Program-made: the position numbers and the translations under genes | Assembly: GCF_003426945.1 (NCBI RefSeq) | Contig: NZ_QURO01000004.1 | Coordinates: forward strand, 744,001 to 808,000 | Source of the DNA: Thermus sediminis | Lineage (GTDB): Bacteria > Deinococcota > Deinococci > Deinococcales > Thermaceae | Direction: 5' to 3' | DNA length: 64,000 nt | Shown here: one piece after another, positions 15,796 through 24,363 of the stretch | Layout of the letters: every line of letters begins with the position of its first letter | Numbering within the stretch: position 1 is the first letter of the stretch | Notes under the pieces: model-generated | What the model was told of the DNA's origin: nothing | The model's database searches: none | The model's input: only the letters and a program-made list of their open reading frames with translations

Positions 15796-18227
15796 CCCTT
15801 CATGCTACCCAAGGGGGCCCCCAGGGCCAAGGCCCTGAGCTCGTGGAGGAGGCGGAGGGCCTCGAGGGGGGTAAGGCGGTCGGGGTCCAGGGCGAGGAGC
15901 CTCTCCAGGACCCCTTCCAAGGCTCCCTCCCGCCTGGCGGAGGCGGCCCGGAGGAGGGCCCGGGCCCGCTCCACCACCCCCTGGGGCAGGCCCGCCAGGG
16001 AGGCCACCTCCACCCCGTAGCTCTTGGAGGCGGGGCCGGGGAGGACCTGGTGGTAGAAGACGAGCCCCCCCGCCTCCTCCTTGGCGGCCACGTGGAGGTT
16101 CTTGAGGCGGGGGAGGGCCAGGGCGGTGAGCTCAAAGTAGTGGGTGGCGAAGAGGCCGTAGCACCGCCTCTCGTGGAGGGCCTCGGCCACCGCCGTGGCG
16201 ATGGCCACCCCGTCCAGGCTGCTGGTGCCCCGGCCCACCTCGTCCAGGAGGACGAGGCTCCTCTCCGTGGCCTCCCTTAGGATCAGGGCCACCTCCTCCA
16301 TCTCCACCATGAAGGTGCTCTTCCCCCCAGCCAGGTCGTCCGAGGCCCCGATGCGGGTGTAGATGCCGTCAAAGAGGGGAAGCTCGGCCTCCTCCGCGGG
16401 CACGAAGCTCCCCACCTGGGCCAGGAGGGCGATGAGGGCGGTCTGCCGCAGGAAGGTGGACTTCCCCGCCATGTTGGGCCCCGTGACCAGGACGAGGTCG
16501 TGGGCCATCTCCAGATCGTTGGGCACGAACTCCGTGCGCCTTTCCACCACAGGGTGGCGCCCGGCGCGGATCCGGAGGCGATCCCCGAAGCGGGGCCTCA
16601 CGTAGCCATGGCGCACGGCCACCTCGGCCAAGGCGGCGTAAACGTCTAGCTCGGCCAGGATCCTGGCCGCCTCCCTCAGGGCCTCGGCCTCCTTTTTGGC
16701 CCTTTCCCGCAGCGCCAGGAAGACCTCCTCCTCCCGGCGGCGGATCAGGGCCTCGAGGCGGTAGAGCTCCCGCTCCCGCTCCCGCATCTCCGGCAGGGCG
16801 TAGCGCTGCCGGTCCTTGAGGGTCTGGACGGGGCGGTACTCGGGGGGCACCCTCTCGTAGTAGGGCCGCGTCACCTCCAGGTAGTAGCCGAAGACGGCGT
16901 TGTACCCCACCTTGAGGGTGGGGATCCCCGTCCTCACCCTCTCCCGTTCCTCCAGCTCCGCGAAGTAGGCCACCCCCTCCCCGTGGGCCCGCCTCAGGGC
17001 GTCCAGCTCCGGGTCGTACCCCGGGCGGATGAGGTGGCCCTCGGAGAGCTTCGGGGGAGGGTCCTCCACCAGGGCCGCCCTGAGCTCCTCCAGGAGGGGC
17101 GTCAGGTCGGGAAGCCCCGCCTCCTCCCCCAGGAGGGCCCAGAGCTCGGGAAGGACCTCCAGGCTCCGCCTAAGGGCCCCGAGGTCCCTGGGGCCCGCCC
17201 GCGAAAGCTCCAGCCGCGTGGCCAGGCGCTCTAGGTCGCTCAGGCGAAAGAGGAGGCGGCGCACCCCCTCCCGCAAGCTCCCCTCCCGCACGAGGCCTTC
17301 CACCCGGGAAAGCCGGGCCTCGAGGGGGCCCGGGTCCAGAAGGGGGTGGCGGAGCCAGGCCTGGAGGAGCCGCCTCCCCGGGGCGGTTCGGGTCTCGTCC
17401 AGGATGGATAGCAGGGTGTCCTGGCCCCGCATGGGCTCAAAGACTTCCAACGCCCTTAGGGTGGCCTCGGGCAGGCGCATGAAGGCCCCGGGGTCGTAAG
17501 GGCGGAAGGGCTGGAGGCTCAAACTCCCCCCTTGGGTCCTCTGGGCGTAGGCCAGGAGGGCCCCCCGGGCCCGCCTCAGGGCCAAAGGCCCCTCCCCCTC
17601 GGGCGCAAAAGGGGCCTCGGAGAGCATGACGGGAAAGCGCTTCCTGAACTCTTCCAAAAAGGCCTGGTTCTCCAAGAGCTCCGGGGCCAGGAGGACCTCC
17701 GCGGGACGGTGGCGGAAAAGCTCGTCGTAAAGGGCGCTTTTGCTCCTGAGAAAGGTCCCCTTGAACTCCCCGGTAGAGACGTCCATGAGGGCCAGACCCC
17801 ACCCGTCCCCGGTGGCGATGGCCGCTAGGTAGTTGGCCTCCCGGGGAAGCAGGCTCTCCTGGACCAGGGTCCCAGGGGTGAGGAGCTGGGTCACCTCCCG
17901 CCTCACGAGCCCCTCCGCCTCCTCAGCAGACTCCACCTGGTCGGCGATGGCCAGGCGGAAGCCCATCTTCAAGAGCCTCCCGGCGTAGGCGTCAAAGGCC
18001 CTCAGGGGGATCCCCGCCATGGGGGTGGTGAAGTCCTTGCTGGTCTTGTGGGTGAGGACAAGGCCCAGGGCGCGGGCTAGCCTCTCGGCGTCCTCCCCGA
18101 AGCACTCGTAAAAGTCCCCCACCTGGAAGAGGAGGAGGTAGTCCGGGTAGCGGTCCCTGAGCTCCACGTACTGCTGGAGAAGGGGGGGAAGGGGGCCCGG
18201 GCCTTCGCCCTTGAGCATGCCTCCCAT
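15792..18227 (-). CDS. mutS: DNA mismatch recognition ATPase MutS
   Basis: Recognises mismatches and small loops. From the ATG at 18227 it is 811 residues. The mismatch-wedge motif GDFYECF puts Phe at 39 and Glu at 41, the same numbers as in Thermus aquaticus MutS, which supports this start over a TTG 30 bp upstream. Walker A is GPNMAGKST, Walker B SLVLLDEVGRGTSS, followed by the signature FATHYFELT. It is highly similar to Taq and T. thermophilus MutS along its length. mutL begins within its stop codon. It is divergent from the sulfite dehydrogenase gene. Confidence 0.97.
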   Translation of the reverse strand: MGGMLKGEGPGPLPPLLQQYVELRDRYPDYLLLFQVGDFYECFGEDAERLARALGLVLTHKTSKDFTTPMAGIPLRAFDAYAGRLLKMGFRLAIADQVESAEEAEGLVRREVTQLLTPGTLVQESLLPREANYLAAIATGDGWGLALMDVSTGEFKGTFLRSKSALYDELFRHRPAEVLLAPELLENQAFLEEFRKRFPVMLSEAPFAPEGEGPLALRRARGALLAYAQRTQGGSLSLQPFRPYDPGAFMRLPEATLRALEVFEPMRGQDTLLSILDETRTAPGRRLLQAWLRHPLLDPGPLEARLSRVEGLVREGSLREGVRRLLFRLSDLERLATRLELSRAGPRDLGALRRSLEVLPELWALLGEEAGLPDLTPLLEELRAALVEDPPPKLSEGHLIRPGYDPELDALRRAHGEGVAYFAELEERERVRTGIPTLKVGYNAVFGYYLEVTRPYYERVPPEYRPVQTLKDRQRYALPEMRERERELYRLEALIRRREEEVFLALRERAKKEAEALREAARILAELDVYAALAEVAVRHGYVRPRFGDRLRIRAGRHPVVERRTEFVPNDLEMAHDLVLVTGPNMAGKSTFLRQTALIALLAQVGSFVPAEEAELPLFDGIYTRIGASDDLAGGKSTFMVEMEEVALILREATERSLVLLDEVGRGTSSLDGVAIATAVAEALHERRCYGLFATHYFELTALALPRLKNLHVAAKEEAGGLVFYHQVLPGPASKSYGVEVASLAGLPQGVVERARALLRAASARREGALEGVLERLLALDPDRLTPLEALRLLHELRALALGAPLGSMKG

Positions 18228-18264
18228 CTTAACCCGCCCGGCCGGAGGGAGGCCCAAAGGGCTA

Positions 18265-18280
18265 CGAGGGCATACCCTCG
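18265..18280. promoter_or_regulatory. 16-bp palindrome upstream of the sulfite dehydrogenase promoter
   Basis: CGAGGG-CATA-CCCTCG is a perfect inverted repeat ending 10 bp before the -35 at 18291. A near copy of its half-site, CGAGGGTAT, with an inverted ATACCC 17 bp further on, lies before the cytochrome gene (19627-19658). An operator for a shared regulator is plausible. Confidence 0.45.
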
Positions 18281-18290
18281 CCCCCTACCC

Positions 18291-18319
18291 TTGACAGGAT
18301 GGGATTGCAGGGGTATAGT
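18291..18319 (+). promoter_or_regulatory. Consensus sigma-A promoter of the sulfite dehydrogenase gene
   Basis: TTGACA (18291-18296), a 17-bp spacer, then TATAGT (18314-18319). It is one of the best promoters in the window. A 5' leader of about 47 nt follows, with AAGGAGG (18362-18368) before ATG 18374. Confidence 0.85.
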
Positions 18320-18373
18320 CTTGGGTAAGTTGAATGAGGTAGGGACAAAAGTTCCCTAGAGAAGGAGGACCGT

Positions 18374-19597
18374 ATGGAGAGGCTAGATCGGCGCACGACC
18401 CTGAAGCTCATGGGTATGGGGGCTGCCCTTTTGGCAGCCGGACCCCGGGCCTTCGCCCAGCAGGCCCCCACCGCGGACCAGTTGGTGAGGGGGAAAAACC
18501 CCAGGCTGCTCGTCCTCTCCCAACGCCCCGTGGTCCTGGAAACCCCCTATGACCTCCTGGTGACCCAGCCCGAGAGGACCTCCAAGGAGATCCTCTTCAT
18601 CCGCAACAACGTGGACCTCCCCGGTTACAACACCGTGGAGGGGGCGAGCCTGGAGGGCTGGAAGATCGAGGTGGGGGGCCTCCTGGACAAGCCCTTCACC
18701 CTGGAGGCCAGGGAGCTCCTGGCCCTGCCCCAGACGGAGGTGGCCATGGTCCTCCAGTGCTCGGGGAACGGGCGCTCCCTCTACAACCCCCGCCCCTCCG
18801 GCAACCCCTGGGTCCGGGGTGGGATGGGCAACGTCACCTTCCGTGGCGTGAGGCTCAAGACCCTCTTGGAGAGCAAGGGGGTGAAGCTGGGGGAGAAGGC
18901 CCTTTTCATCACCGCCCACGCCAGCCGCCAGGGAGGCGCCCCCGAGTTCGTCAGGAGCGTCCCCATCCACGCCTTGGAGAACGCCCTCCTGGCCCTTTCC
19001 ATGAACGGGGAACCCCTGGCCGCCGTCCACGGGGGGCCGGTGCGCCTGGTCTTCCCCGGCTACTTCGGAGTGAACAACGTGAAGTGGGTGGAAAGGATCG
19101 AGTTCGCCGACGCGGAGAACACCACCCCCGAGCAGATGCCCCGCTACCGGGTTCCCGTCATCCCCAACACCCACCTCCCCTTCCTGCCCCAGGAGCCCGG
19201 GAGCCGCTACCCCTATAGCTTCACCAACTCCCGGCCCAACTGGCTGGTGAACGTGAACAGCTTCATCTTCGCCCCCCTCGAGGGCCAGACGGTGGAGGGC
19301 CCCTACGTGCGGGTGGAGGGCGTGGCCTTCAACGACGGCATTGTCCCCATCGTGAGCGTGGAGGTCTCCACCAACGGCGGGCGCACCTGGTCCCGGGCCA
19401 ACCTCGCCACCCAGGAGAGGACCTTCAGCTGGGTCGGCTGGCGGACCACCCTCCTCCTCCGCTCCGGGCAACACGAGGTCATGGTGCGGGCCTGGGACGC
19501 CGCCGGGCGCAGCCAGCCCCTGGACGGCAACCTCGCCTGGAACGAGCGGGGCTACGAGTGGAACGGCGTGATGCGGGTCAAGTTCAACGTGGCCTAA
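18374..19597 (+). CDS. Sulfite dehydrogenase molybdopterin subunit (SorA/SoxC family)
   Basis: A 407-residue periplasmic molybdoenzyme that oxidises sulfite to sulfate and passes electrons to cytochrome c. The twin-arginine signal is RR at residues 6-7 followed by a hydrophobic stretch and cleavage near AFA-QQ. The Mo-ligand cysteine is Cys129 in LQCSGNGRS. The C-terminal dimerisation domain contains VEVSTNGGRTW. No haem-binding CxxCH is present, so the partner cytochrome is separate, as encoded 81 bp downstream. SoxC and SorA cannot be separated by eye; the pairing with a free cytochrome and the absence of other sox genes favours a sulfite:cytochrome c oxidoreductase. Confidence 0.92.
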   Translation: MERLDRRTTLKLMGMGAALLAAGPRAFAQQAPTADQLVRGKNPRLLVLSQRPVVLETPYDLLVTQPERTSKEILFIRNNVDLPGYNTVEGASLEGWKIEVGGLLDKPFTLEARELLALPQTEVAMVLQCSGNGRSLYNPRPSGNPWVRGGMGNVTFRGVRLKTLLESKGVKLGEKALFITAHASRQGGAPEFVRSVPIHALENALLALSMNGEPLAAVHGGPVRLVFPGYFGVNNVKWVERIEFADAENTTPEQMPRYRVPVIPNTHLPFLPQEPGSRYPYSFTNSRPNWLVNVNSFIFAPLEGQTVEGPYVRVEGVAFNDGIVPIVSVEVSTNGGRTWSRANLATQERTFSWVGWRTTLLLRSGQHEVMVRAWDAAGRSQPLDGNLAWNERGYEWNGVMRVKFNVA

Positions 19598-19626
19598 GGC
19601 CCGCCATCCCCCGGCCTGGGGTCCAG

Positions 19627-19672
19627 CGAGGGTATAGGGGGGCACAAAGCCGATACCCCTTTGGAGTAGATT
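19627..19672 (+). promoter_or_regulatory. Regulatory region of the cytochrome c gene: operator-like repeat and leaderless -10
   Basis: CGAGGGTAT (19627-19635) resembles the left half of the palindrome at 18265, and ATACCC (19653-19658) is inverted to GGGTAT. TAGATT (19667-19672) lies 6 nt before ATG 19679, suggesting a leaderless transcript separate from the upstream gene. Confidence 0.4.
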
Positions 19673-19678
19673 AAGAAC

Positions 19679-20374
19679 ATGGATAAGCGCGCCTACTTCC
19701 TAGCCCTGCCCCTTCTCGGGCTTCTGGGCTACCTGGCCCTAGGGCAGCACACCCTGCCCGAGGGACCGGGGAAGGACCTCGTCCTGGCCAAGTGCCAGGC
19801 CTGCCACGACATCGGCCTGGTGGCCCGGGAAAGGCTTTCCCGGGACCGGTGGGACGCGGTCATAGAGGAGATGGAGCTTCAGGGCCTAAGGCTCACCAAG
19901 GAGGAGCGGGAGGCCATCCTGGACTACCTGGCCACCTACCTGGGCCTCACCCCACCCCCAGAGGCGCCCCCCGACCCTGGGGCCCAGGAGCCTAGGACAG
20001 GAGCCCAGGTCTACGCCGCCTGCTCCGGCTGCCACGGCCCCCAAGGGGAAGGCAACCCCCCGAACTTCCCCCCCCTTAGGGGCCACGTGGAGGTCCTCCT
20101 GAAGGCAGAAGGGGGGCGGGAGTACCTGGCCCTGTCCGTCCTCTTCGGCGTCATGGGGAGGATCACCGTCTTGGGCCAGACCTACGAAGGGGTCATGCCC
20201 GGCTTCACCTGGCTCAGCGACGAGGAGATCGCCCTGGTGCTGAACCACCTGGCCTCCTGGGGAGCCCCCCAGGGCTTCAAGCCCTACACCCCCGAAGAGG
20301 TAAAGGCCCTGCGGGCCAAGGCCCTCACCCCGGAGAAGGTCCTCGAGGCCCGCCGGGCCCTGAAGCTGCCATGA
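19679..20374 (+). CDS. Dihaem cytochrome c, electron acceptor of sulfite dehydrogenase
   Basis: A 231-residue exported protein. After a hydrophobic N-terminal anchor or signal (about 6-22) come two c-type haem sites, CQACH (39-43) and CSGCH (115-119). Methionines in the later part (VMPGFTWLSDEEI) are candidate distal ligands for the second haem. Two fused monohaem domains joined by a Pro-rich linker fit an electron carrier between the Mo subunit and the respiratory chain. Its stop overlaps the next ATG (20371-20374). A leaderless promoter directly upstream may allow expression apart from the Mo subunit. Confidence 0.88.
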   Translation: MDKRAYFLALPLLGLLGYLALGQHTLPEGPGKDLVLAKCQACHDIGLVARERLSRDRWDAVIEEMELQGLRLTKEEREAILDYLATYLGLTPPPEAPPDPGAQEPRTGAQVYAACSGCHGPQGEGNPPNFPPLRGHVEVLLKAEGGREYLALSVLFGVMGRITVLGQTYEGVMPGFTWLSDEEIALVLNHLASWGAPQGFKPYTPEEVKALRAKALTPEKVLEARRALKLP

Positions 20375-20814
20375 CCGGAAAAGTCCTCTCCCTCCACCTG
20401 GGCAAAGGGCCGGGCCTCCCCAAACCCCAGGTGGAGGCCTTGGAGCTGGTGGCCGGGCTTGGGGCCCTGGGGGACCGGCACGCGGGCCAGGACCCCGATC
20501 GGGCGGTCCTGGTGGCGGGCCTTCTTGCCTACGAGAAAGCCAAGGGGGCGGGCATCATCCTGCCCTATGGGGCCCTCGGGGAGAACCTCCTCCTGGACCT
20601 GGACCCCCATGGCCTTCCCCAGGGGGCCAGGCTCCAGGTGGGGGAGGCCCTTTTGGAGCTCTCTTACGCCTGCACCGTGTGCAAGAGCCTCTCCCAGTTT
20701 GACCTGAGGCTTCCCAAGCTCCTCTACGGGGGGCGGGGGCTCTATGCCCGGGTCCTCCAGGGGGGTAGGGTGCGGGTAGGGGACCCCGTGAGGGTCCTGA
20801 CCCTCGCAGGGTAG
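20371..20814 (+). CDS. MOSC domain protein
   Basis: A 147-residue MOSC (molybdenum cofactor sulfurase C-terminal) domain, probably a stand-alone Moco-handling protein. Conserved features are GDRHAG (34-39), GALGENLLLD (67-76), the family cysteine in CTVCKSL (Cys101, Cys104) and GGRGLYARVL near the C-terminus. ATGA coupling to the cytochrome gene, in an operon headed by a Mo enzyme, suggests a role in cofactor delivery or modification for the sulfite dehydrogenase; that is inference from position. Confidence 0.85.
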   Translation: MTGKVLSLHLGKGPGLPKPQVEALELVAGLGALGDRHAGQDPDRAVLVAGLLAYEKAKGAGIILPYGALGENLLLDLDPHGLPQGARLQVGEALLELSYACTVCKSLSQFDLRLPKLLYGGRGLYARVLQGGRVRVGDPVRVLTLAG

Positions 20815-20838
20815 CCCCGGCGGCCGGGGCCGCCGGGG
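20815..20838. terminator. Perfect 10-bp-stem hairpin between convergent genes
   Basis: CCCCGGCGGC, a 4-nt loop, and GCCGCCGGGG form a strong hairpin starting at the base after the MOSC stop. It lies in the 61-bp gap to the convergent nucleotidase stop. There is no T-tract, so termination may need Rho, or it may serve as a 3' barrier for both transcripts. Confidence 0.65.
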
Positions 20839-20875
20839 CGGGTCCCATCCCAGCCTGTGCCGGGACGGAGCGGCG

Positions 20876-22519
20876 TCAGACCCCCACCAGGCCCGGCACC
20901 CCGTGGGCAGGCCTTCCCCCCCGGGGCTCGTTCAAGACCTCAATCCGCCCCTCCACCTGGGCCTCCACCGCCCTCAACTCCTGGATGTAATCCATAAAGG
21001 CCTCGGCATCGGCGAAGCCGGTGTCCGCCCTGAAGCCCTGGGCCTCCCTAAGCACGGTAAAGCCGTCGCCACCTGCGGCGATGAAGCTGTTCACCACCAC
21101 CCGGTAGGTGGCCTCGAGGTCCAGAGGAACAAATCCCCCTTCGGTCCTCACCTCCACCCGCACCACCCGGCTCCCCGCGGGGCGGGAGAGGTCAAAGGCG
21201 TAGCGGAGGCCCGCCACCTGGAGGAAGCGCCCCGCCGTCCCCTCCCACTGGGAAACCCCGTTCTCCAGGGCGGCCAGGATCTCCCTCCCCTTCAGGTCCA
21301 TGACCACCAGGGTGTTGCCGAAGGGCAGGACCTCGTAGACCTTGCCCACGGTGATGGGCCCCTTGGGGATGGAGGCGCGGATGCCTCCGCCGTTCTGGAG
21401 GGCGATCTGGGTCCTGGCGCTCCGGGTCTTCCACAGCATCCCCTCGGCGATCAGGTTCCCCAGGTTGCTCTCCCGCCTGCGGACGATGGCCCTCTCCCCC
21501 ACCAGGTCCACCCTGGCCTCGGCGATGACCTGGGCCACGAGGGCCGCCACCGGCTGGGCGTAGGCCAGGAGGGCCTCCTTGGCGAAGAGGTCCTCGGGGG
21601 CCACCTCGGGGGTCATGAGGAGGGCCTCCCCCCTATAGGCCACGAGCTCCCCCCTGGGGCCAAAGGTGACCTCGAGGAGCCCCACCACCTTCCCCCACTC
21701 CCAGGCCTGGACCACCAGGACGTCCTTGCCCTCGGGGTTCTTCACCACCGTGGGGTAAGGGCCCTGGGGCCGGAGCTCCGGGTGGGGGAAGCTCCCCAGG
21801 AGGGTGTGGGAGTGGCCGCCCACGATGACCTGGGCCCCCACGAGCCTCCTCGCGAGCCTCAGGTCCTCCCCGTAGCCCAGGTGGGAGAGGACGACGATCT
21901 TGTTCACCCCCCTGGCCAAAAGCTCGTAAATGGCCTTCTGGGCGCTCTCGTAGGGGTCCAGAAAGGCCACCGTGGGGCCGGGGTTGGAGATCTCCTTGGT
22001 GTCCGGGGTGGTGAGGCCCACGACCCCCACCCTCTCCCCGCCCACCGGGACCACGGCGTAGGGGGTGAATAGGCCCTGGAGGCGGGGCTCCCGGCTCGCG
22101 TCCACGTTGGCGGAAACCACCCTAAACCTCGCCCCCCGGAGGAAGCGGGCCAGGCCCTCGGGGCCCAGGTTGAACTCGTGGTTGCCCAGGGCCATGACCC
22201 GGTAGAGCATCCGGTGCATGAAGTAGCGGTCCGCCAGGCCCCGGTACTGGTTGAAGTAAAGCGTCCCCTGGAAGACATCCCCAGCGTCCAGGAGGAGGAG
22301 GTTCCTCCGCTGGGCCCGGAGGCGGTCAAAGAAGGCCACCCGCTGGGCCACCCCTCCCACCTTGACCTTGTTGCCGGACAGGGTGAGTTCCATGGGCTCC
22401 AGGTGGGCGTGGGTGTCGTTGGTGTGGGCCAGGGTGAGGGTGAAGCCCCCCTGGGCCCGGCCCAAAGCCGACAGGCCCAGGGCACCGATACCCGCCTTTA
22501 GAAGATGGCGCCTTTCCAT
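20876..22519 (-). CDS. 5'-nucleotidase / 2',3'-cyclic phosphodiesterase, UshA family
   Basis: A 547-residue exported metallophosphoesterase that dephosphorylates extracellular nucleotides. The signal begins MERRHLLKAG, a possible Tat signal (adjacent Arg residues), with cleavage near GRA-QG. Metal-binding motifs run in order: HTNDTHAH (32-39), DAGD (78-81), GNHEF (112-116), a conserved SHLGYGED, and GGHSHT (234-239). The C-terminal substrate domain has SNLGNLIAEG and NGGGIRASIP. Phosphate and nucleoside scavenging is the likely role. It ends at a shared intergenic hairpin, and no neighbour suggests an operon. Confidence 0.92.
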   Translation of the reverse strand: MERRHLLKAGIGALGLSALGRAQGGFTLTLAHTNDTHAHLEPMELTLSGNKVKVGGVAQRVAFFDRLRAQRRNLLLLDAGDVFQGTLYFNQYRGLADRYFMHRMLYRVMALGNHEFNLGPEGLARFLRGARFRVVSANVDASREPRLQGLFTPYAVVPVGGERVGVVGLTTPDTKEISNPGPTVAFLDPYESAQKAIYELLARGVNKIVVLSHLGYGEDLRLARRLVGAQVIVGGHSHTLLGSFPHPELRPQGPYPTVVKNPEGKDVLVVQAWEWGKVVGLLEVTFGPRGELVAYRGEALLMTPEVAPEDLFAKEALLAYAQPVAALVAQVIAEARVDLVGERAIVRRRESNLGNLIAEGMLWKTRSARTQIALQNGGGIRASIPKGPITVGKVYEVLPFGNTLVVMDLKGREILAALENGVSQWEGTAGRFLQVAGLRYAFDLSRPAGSRVVRVEVRTEGGFVPLDLEATYRVVVNSFIAAGGDGFTVLREAQGFRADTGFADAEAFMDYIQELRAVEAQVEGRIEVLNEPRGGRPAHGVPGLVGV

Positions 22520-22821
22520 ACATTTCCATCGTATCAGCGCTCGGTCAGAGAGCGGTCATAGACGGACTGGGTTATCCAAGAGCTTCCCCTCCTCCCCGTC
22601 GTCCACGAGGGCCATCCCCTTGAAGGCGGGGACACCCGAGACGGAATCCAAGGGGCATCCCAGGACCTGGTTCGCCCAAACCCCCTGGGAAGGCTTCCTC
22701 TAGACGAAGGTGTCTTTGGTCTAGTTGTAAGGCGAAGTGTGGACACGGAGCACTGGGCTTTATACCGTAATCATTCTTCATAACATTCGCACAGGTTGTT
22801 TTGCACAAAAGGGCGGAAAAC

Positions 22822-22850
22822 TTGACTTAAACCCGAGGATAGGGTAGCCT
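22822..22850 (+). promoter_or_regulatory. glnA promoter
   Basis: TTGACT (22822-22827), a 17-bp spacer, then TAGCCT (22845-22850). The sequence before the -35 is A-rich (GGCGGAAAAC), which may help binding. The same -10, TAGCCT, appears in the sdrP promoter. Confidence 0.7.
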
Positions 22851-22856
22851 ATCTGT

Positions 22857-22880
22857 GACAAAGGGCTAACGACCTTTGTC
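22857..22880 (+). promoter_or_regulatory. Inverted repeat at the glnA transcription start
   Basis: GACAAAGG (22857-22864) and CCTTTGTC (22873-22880) are perfect 8-bp arms around an 8-nt loop, beginning about where transcription should start. It could be an operator or a 5' RNA hairpin. GGAGG (22905-22909) then precedes ATG 22918. Confidence 0.55.
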
Positions 22881-22917
22881 CAAAAGTCCAATAAGGTCGG
22901 TACAGGAGGTTAGGGAG

Positions 22918-24258
22918 ATGGGGCAGACTAAGGCAGAGATCCTCAAGGCGCTCAAGTCGGAGAACGTGCGTTTCCTCAGGCTGCAGATCACGGACATCCT
23001 GGGCGTGGTCAAGAACGTGGAGGTGCCCGAGTCCCAGTTTGAAAAGGCCCTGGACGGGGAGATCATGTTTGACGGCTCCTCCGTGGAAGGCTTCACCCGC
23101 ATCGAGGAGTCGGACATGCTCCTCAAGCCCGACTACGACACCTTCGTCATCCTCCCCGAGACCCTGGAGGAGCCGGGGAAGGGCCGGGTGGCCCGCCTCA
23201 TCTGCGACGTCACCTACCCCGATGGCCGCCCCTTTGAGGGGGACCCCCGGTTCGTCCTCAAGCGGCAGATCGAGCGGCTGAAGCGGCTTGGCTTTGACAA
23301 CATGTACGCCGGCCCCGAGCCCGAGTTTTTCCTCTTCCTACGCACCCCCGAGGGCCTCCCCACGGTGGAGACCCACGACAAGGCGGGCTACTTTGACCTG
23401 GCCCCCATCGACAAGGGGGAGGAGGCCAGGCGGGACATGGTGAACACCCTGGTGGCCATGGGCTTTGAGATCGAGGCCAGCCACCACGAGGTGGCCCCGG
23501 GCCAGCACGAGATCGACTTCAAGTACGCCGATGCCCTCACCACCGCGGACAACATCGCCACCTTCAAGTGGGTGGTCAAGCGCATCGCCCTCAACCACGG
23601 CCTCCACGCCACCTTCCTCCCCAAGCCCATCCGGGGGATCAACGGCAGCGGCATGCACACCCACCTTTCCCTCTTCAAGGACGGGGAGAACGCCTTCTTT
23701 GACCCCAACGCCGAGTACCAGCTTTCGGAAACCGCGCTCCACTTCATCGCCGGGCTTCTGGAGCACGCCGAGGGCATGGTGGCGGTCACCAACCCCCTGG
23801 TGAACTCCTACAAGCGCCTCACCCCAGGGTACGAGGCCCCCACCAACATCGCCTGGTCCGCCGCCAACCGCTCGGCCATGATCCGCATCCCTGCCCGCCG
23901 CGGTGTAGGCACCCGGGCGGAGCTCCGGATGCCCGACCCCTCCTGCAACCCCTACCTGGCCCTGGCGGTCATGGCCGCCGCGGCCGCGGACGGCATCGAG
24001 CGCAAACTCCTTCCCCCACCCCCCATCCAGCGCAACATCTACCAGATGAGCGTCCGGGACAAGCGCAAGCACAAGATCCGGGAGCTCCCGGGGACCCTTA
24101 GGGAAGCCCTCGAGGCCCTGAGGAAGGACCCCGTGATCCGGGAGGCCTTGGGGGAGCACGTCTACGGCCATTTCCTCCAGGCCAAGCAGATGGAGTGGGA
24201 CGACTACCGGGTCACGGTGCACGAGTGGGAGCTGGACCGGTACCTGGCCACCTACTAG
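22918..24258 (+). CDS. glnA: Glutamine synthetase type I
   Basis: Makes glutamine from glutamate, ammonia and ATP; dodecameric cytosolic enzyme. The 446 residues match the GSI-alpha class. Motifs are [10 protein letters not shown] near 49-58, the ATP/metal region NGSGMHTH (about 243-250), and the glutamate-binding segment [14 protein letters not shown]. The usual adenylylation tyrosine context NLYDLP is replaced by NIYQMS, consistent with control by feedback or regulators and not by adenylylation. The frame is open upstream to 22876, but ATG 22918 has GGAGG at good spacing. A branched-chain amino acid transporter operon follows. Confidence 0.96.
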   Translation: MGQTKAEILKALKSENVRFLRLQITDILGVVKNVEVPESQFEKALDGEIMFDGSSVEGFTRIEESDMLLKPDYDTFVILPETLEEPGKGRVARLICDVTYPDGRPFEGDPRFVLKRQIERLKRLGFDNMYAGPEPEFFLFLRTPEGLPTVETHDKAGYFDLAPIDKGEEARRDMVNTLVAMGFEIEASHHEVAPGQHEIDFKYADALTTADNIATFKWVVKRIALNHGLHATFLPKPIRGINGSGMHTHLSLFKDGENAFFDPNAEYQLSETALHFIAGLLEHAEGMVAVTNPLVNSYKRLTPGYEAPTNIAWSAANRSAMIRIPARRGVGTRAELRMPDPSCNPYLALAVMAAAAADGIERKLLPPPPIQRNIYQMSVRDKRKHKIRELPGTLREALEALRKDPVIREALGEHVYGHFLQAKQMEWDDYRVTVHEWELDRYLATY

Positions 24259-24299
24259 GGGGGTTGGCCTAGGGTCAGGCATAAACTTGCGGCTAGGCA

Positions 24300-24328
24300 T
24301 TGACAAGTGCCCCCCCTCCCCCTATAGA
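24300..24328 (+). promoter_or_regulatory. Promoter of the liv operon
   Basis: TTGACA (24300-24305), a 17-bp spacer, then TATAGA (24323-24328). GGAGGT (24354-24359) lies 4 nt before ATG 24364. In the leader, CCGCA (24335-24339) and TGCGG (24351-24355) could pair and touch the ribosome site. Confidence 0.8.
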
Positions 24329-24363
24329 ATGGTCCCGCAACACGGACACGTGCGGAGGTACCT

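Larger units (their letters stand above)
22520..22917. other. 398-bp intergenic region, AT-richer than its surroundings
   Basis: No convincing gene. It carries the glnA promoter and leader at its right end. In the middle, CTAGAC (22700-22705) and GTCTAG (22719-22724) form an inverted repeat. On the minus strand, between 22698 and 22561, one stop-free frame reads QVLGCPLDSVSGVPAFKGMA followed by LVDDGEEGKLLDNP. It has a protein-like look but no start and ends quickly, so it could be a decayed gene remnant. No tRNA is seen. Bases 22741-22800 hold 27 G/C of 60, well below the surrounding genes. Confidence 0.5.

Noticed and set aside
22793-22813. TTGT...ACAA repeat upstream of glnA as an SdrP/CRP-type operator
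   Set aside because: The arms are four bases and the spacing does not fit a CRP-family site.
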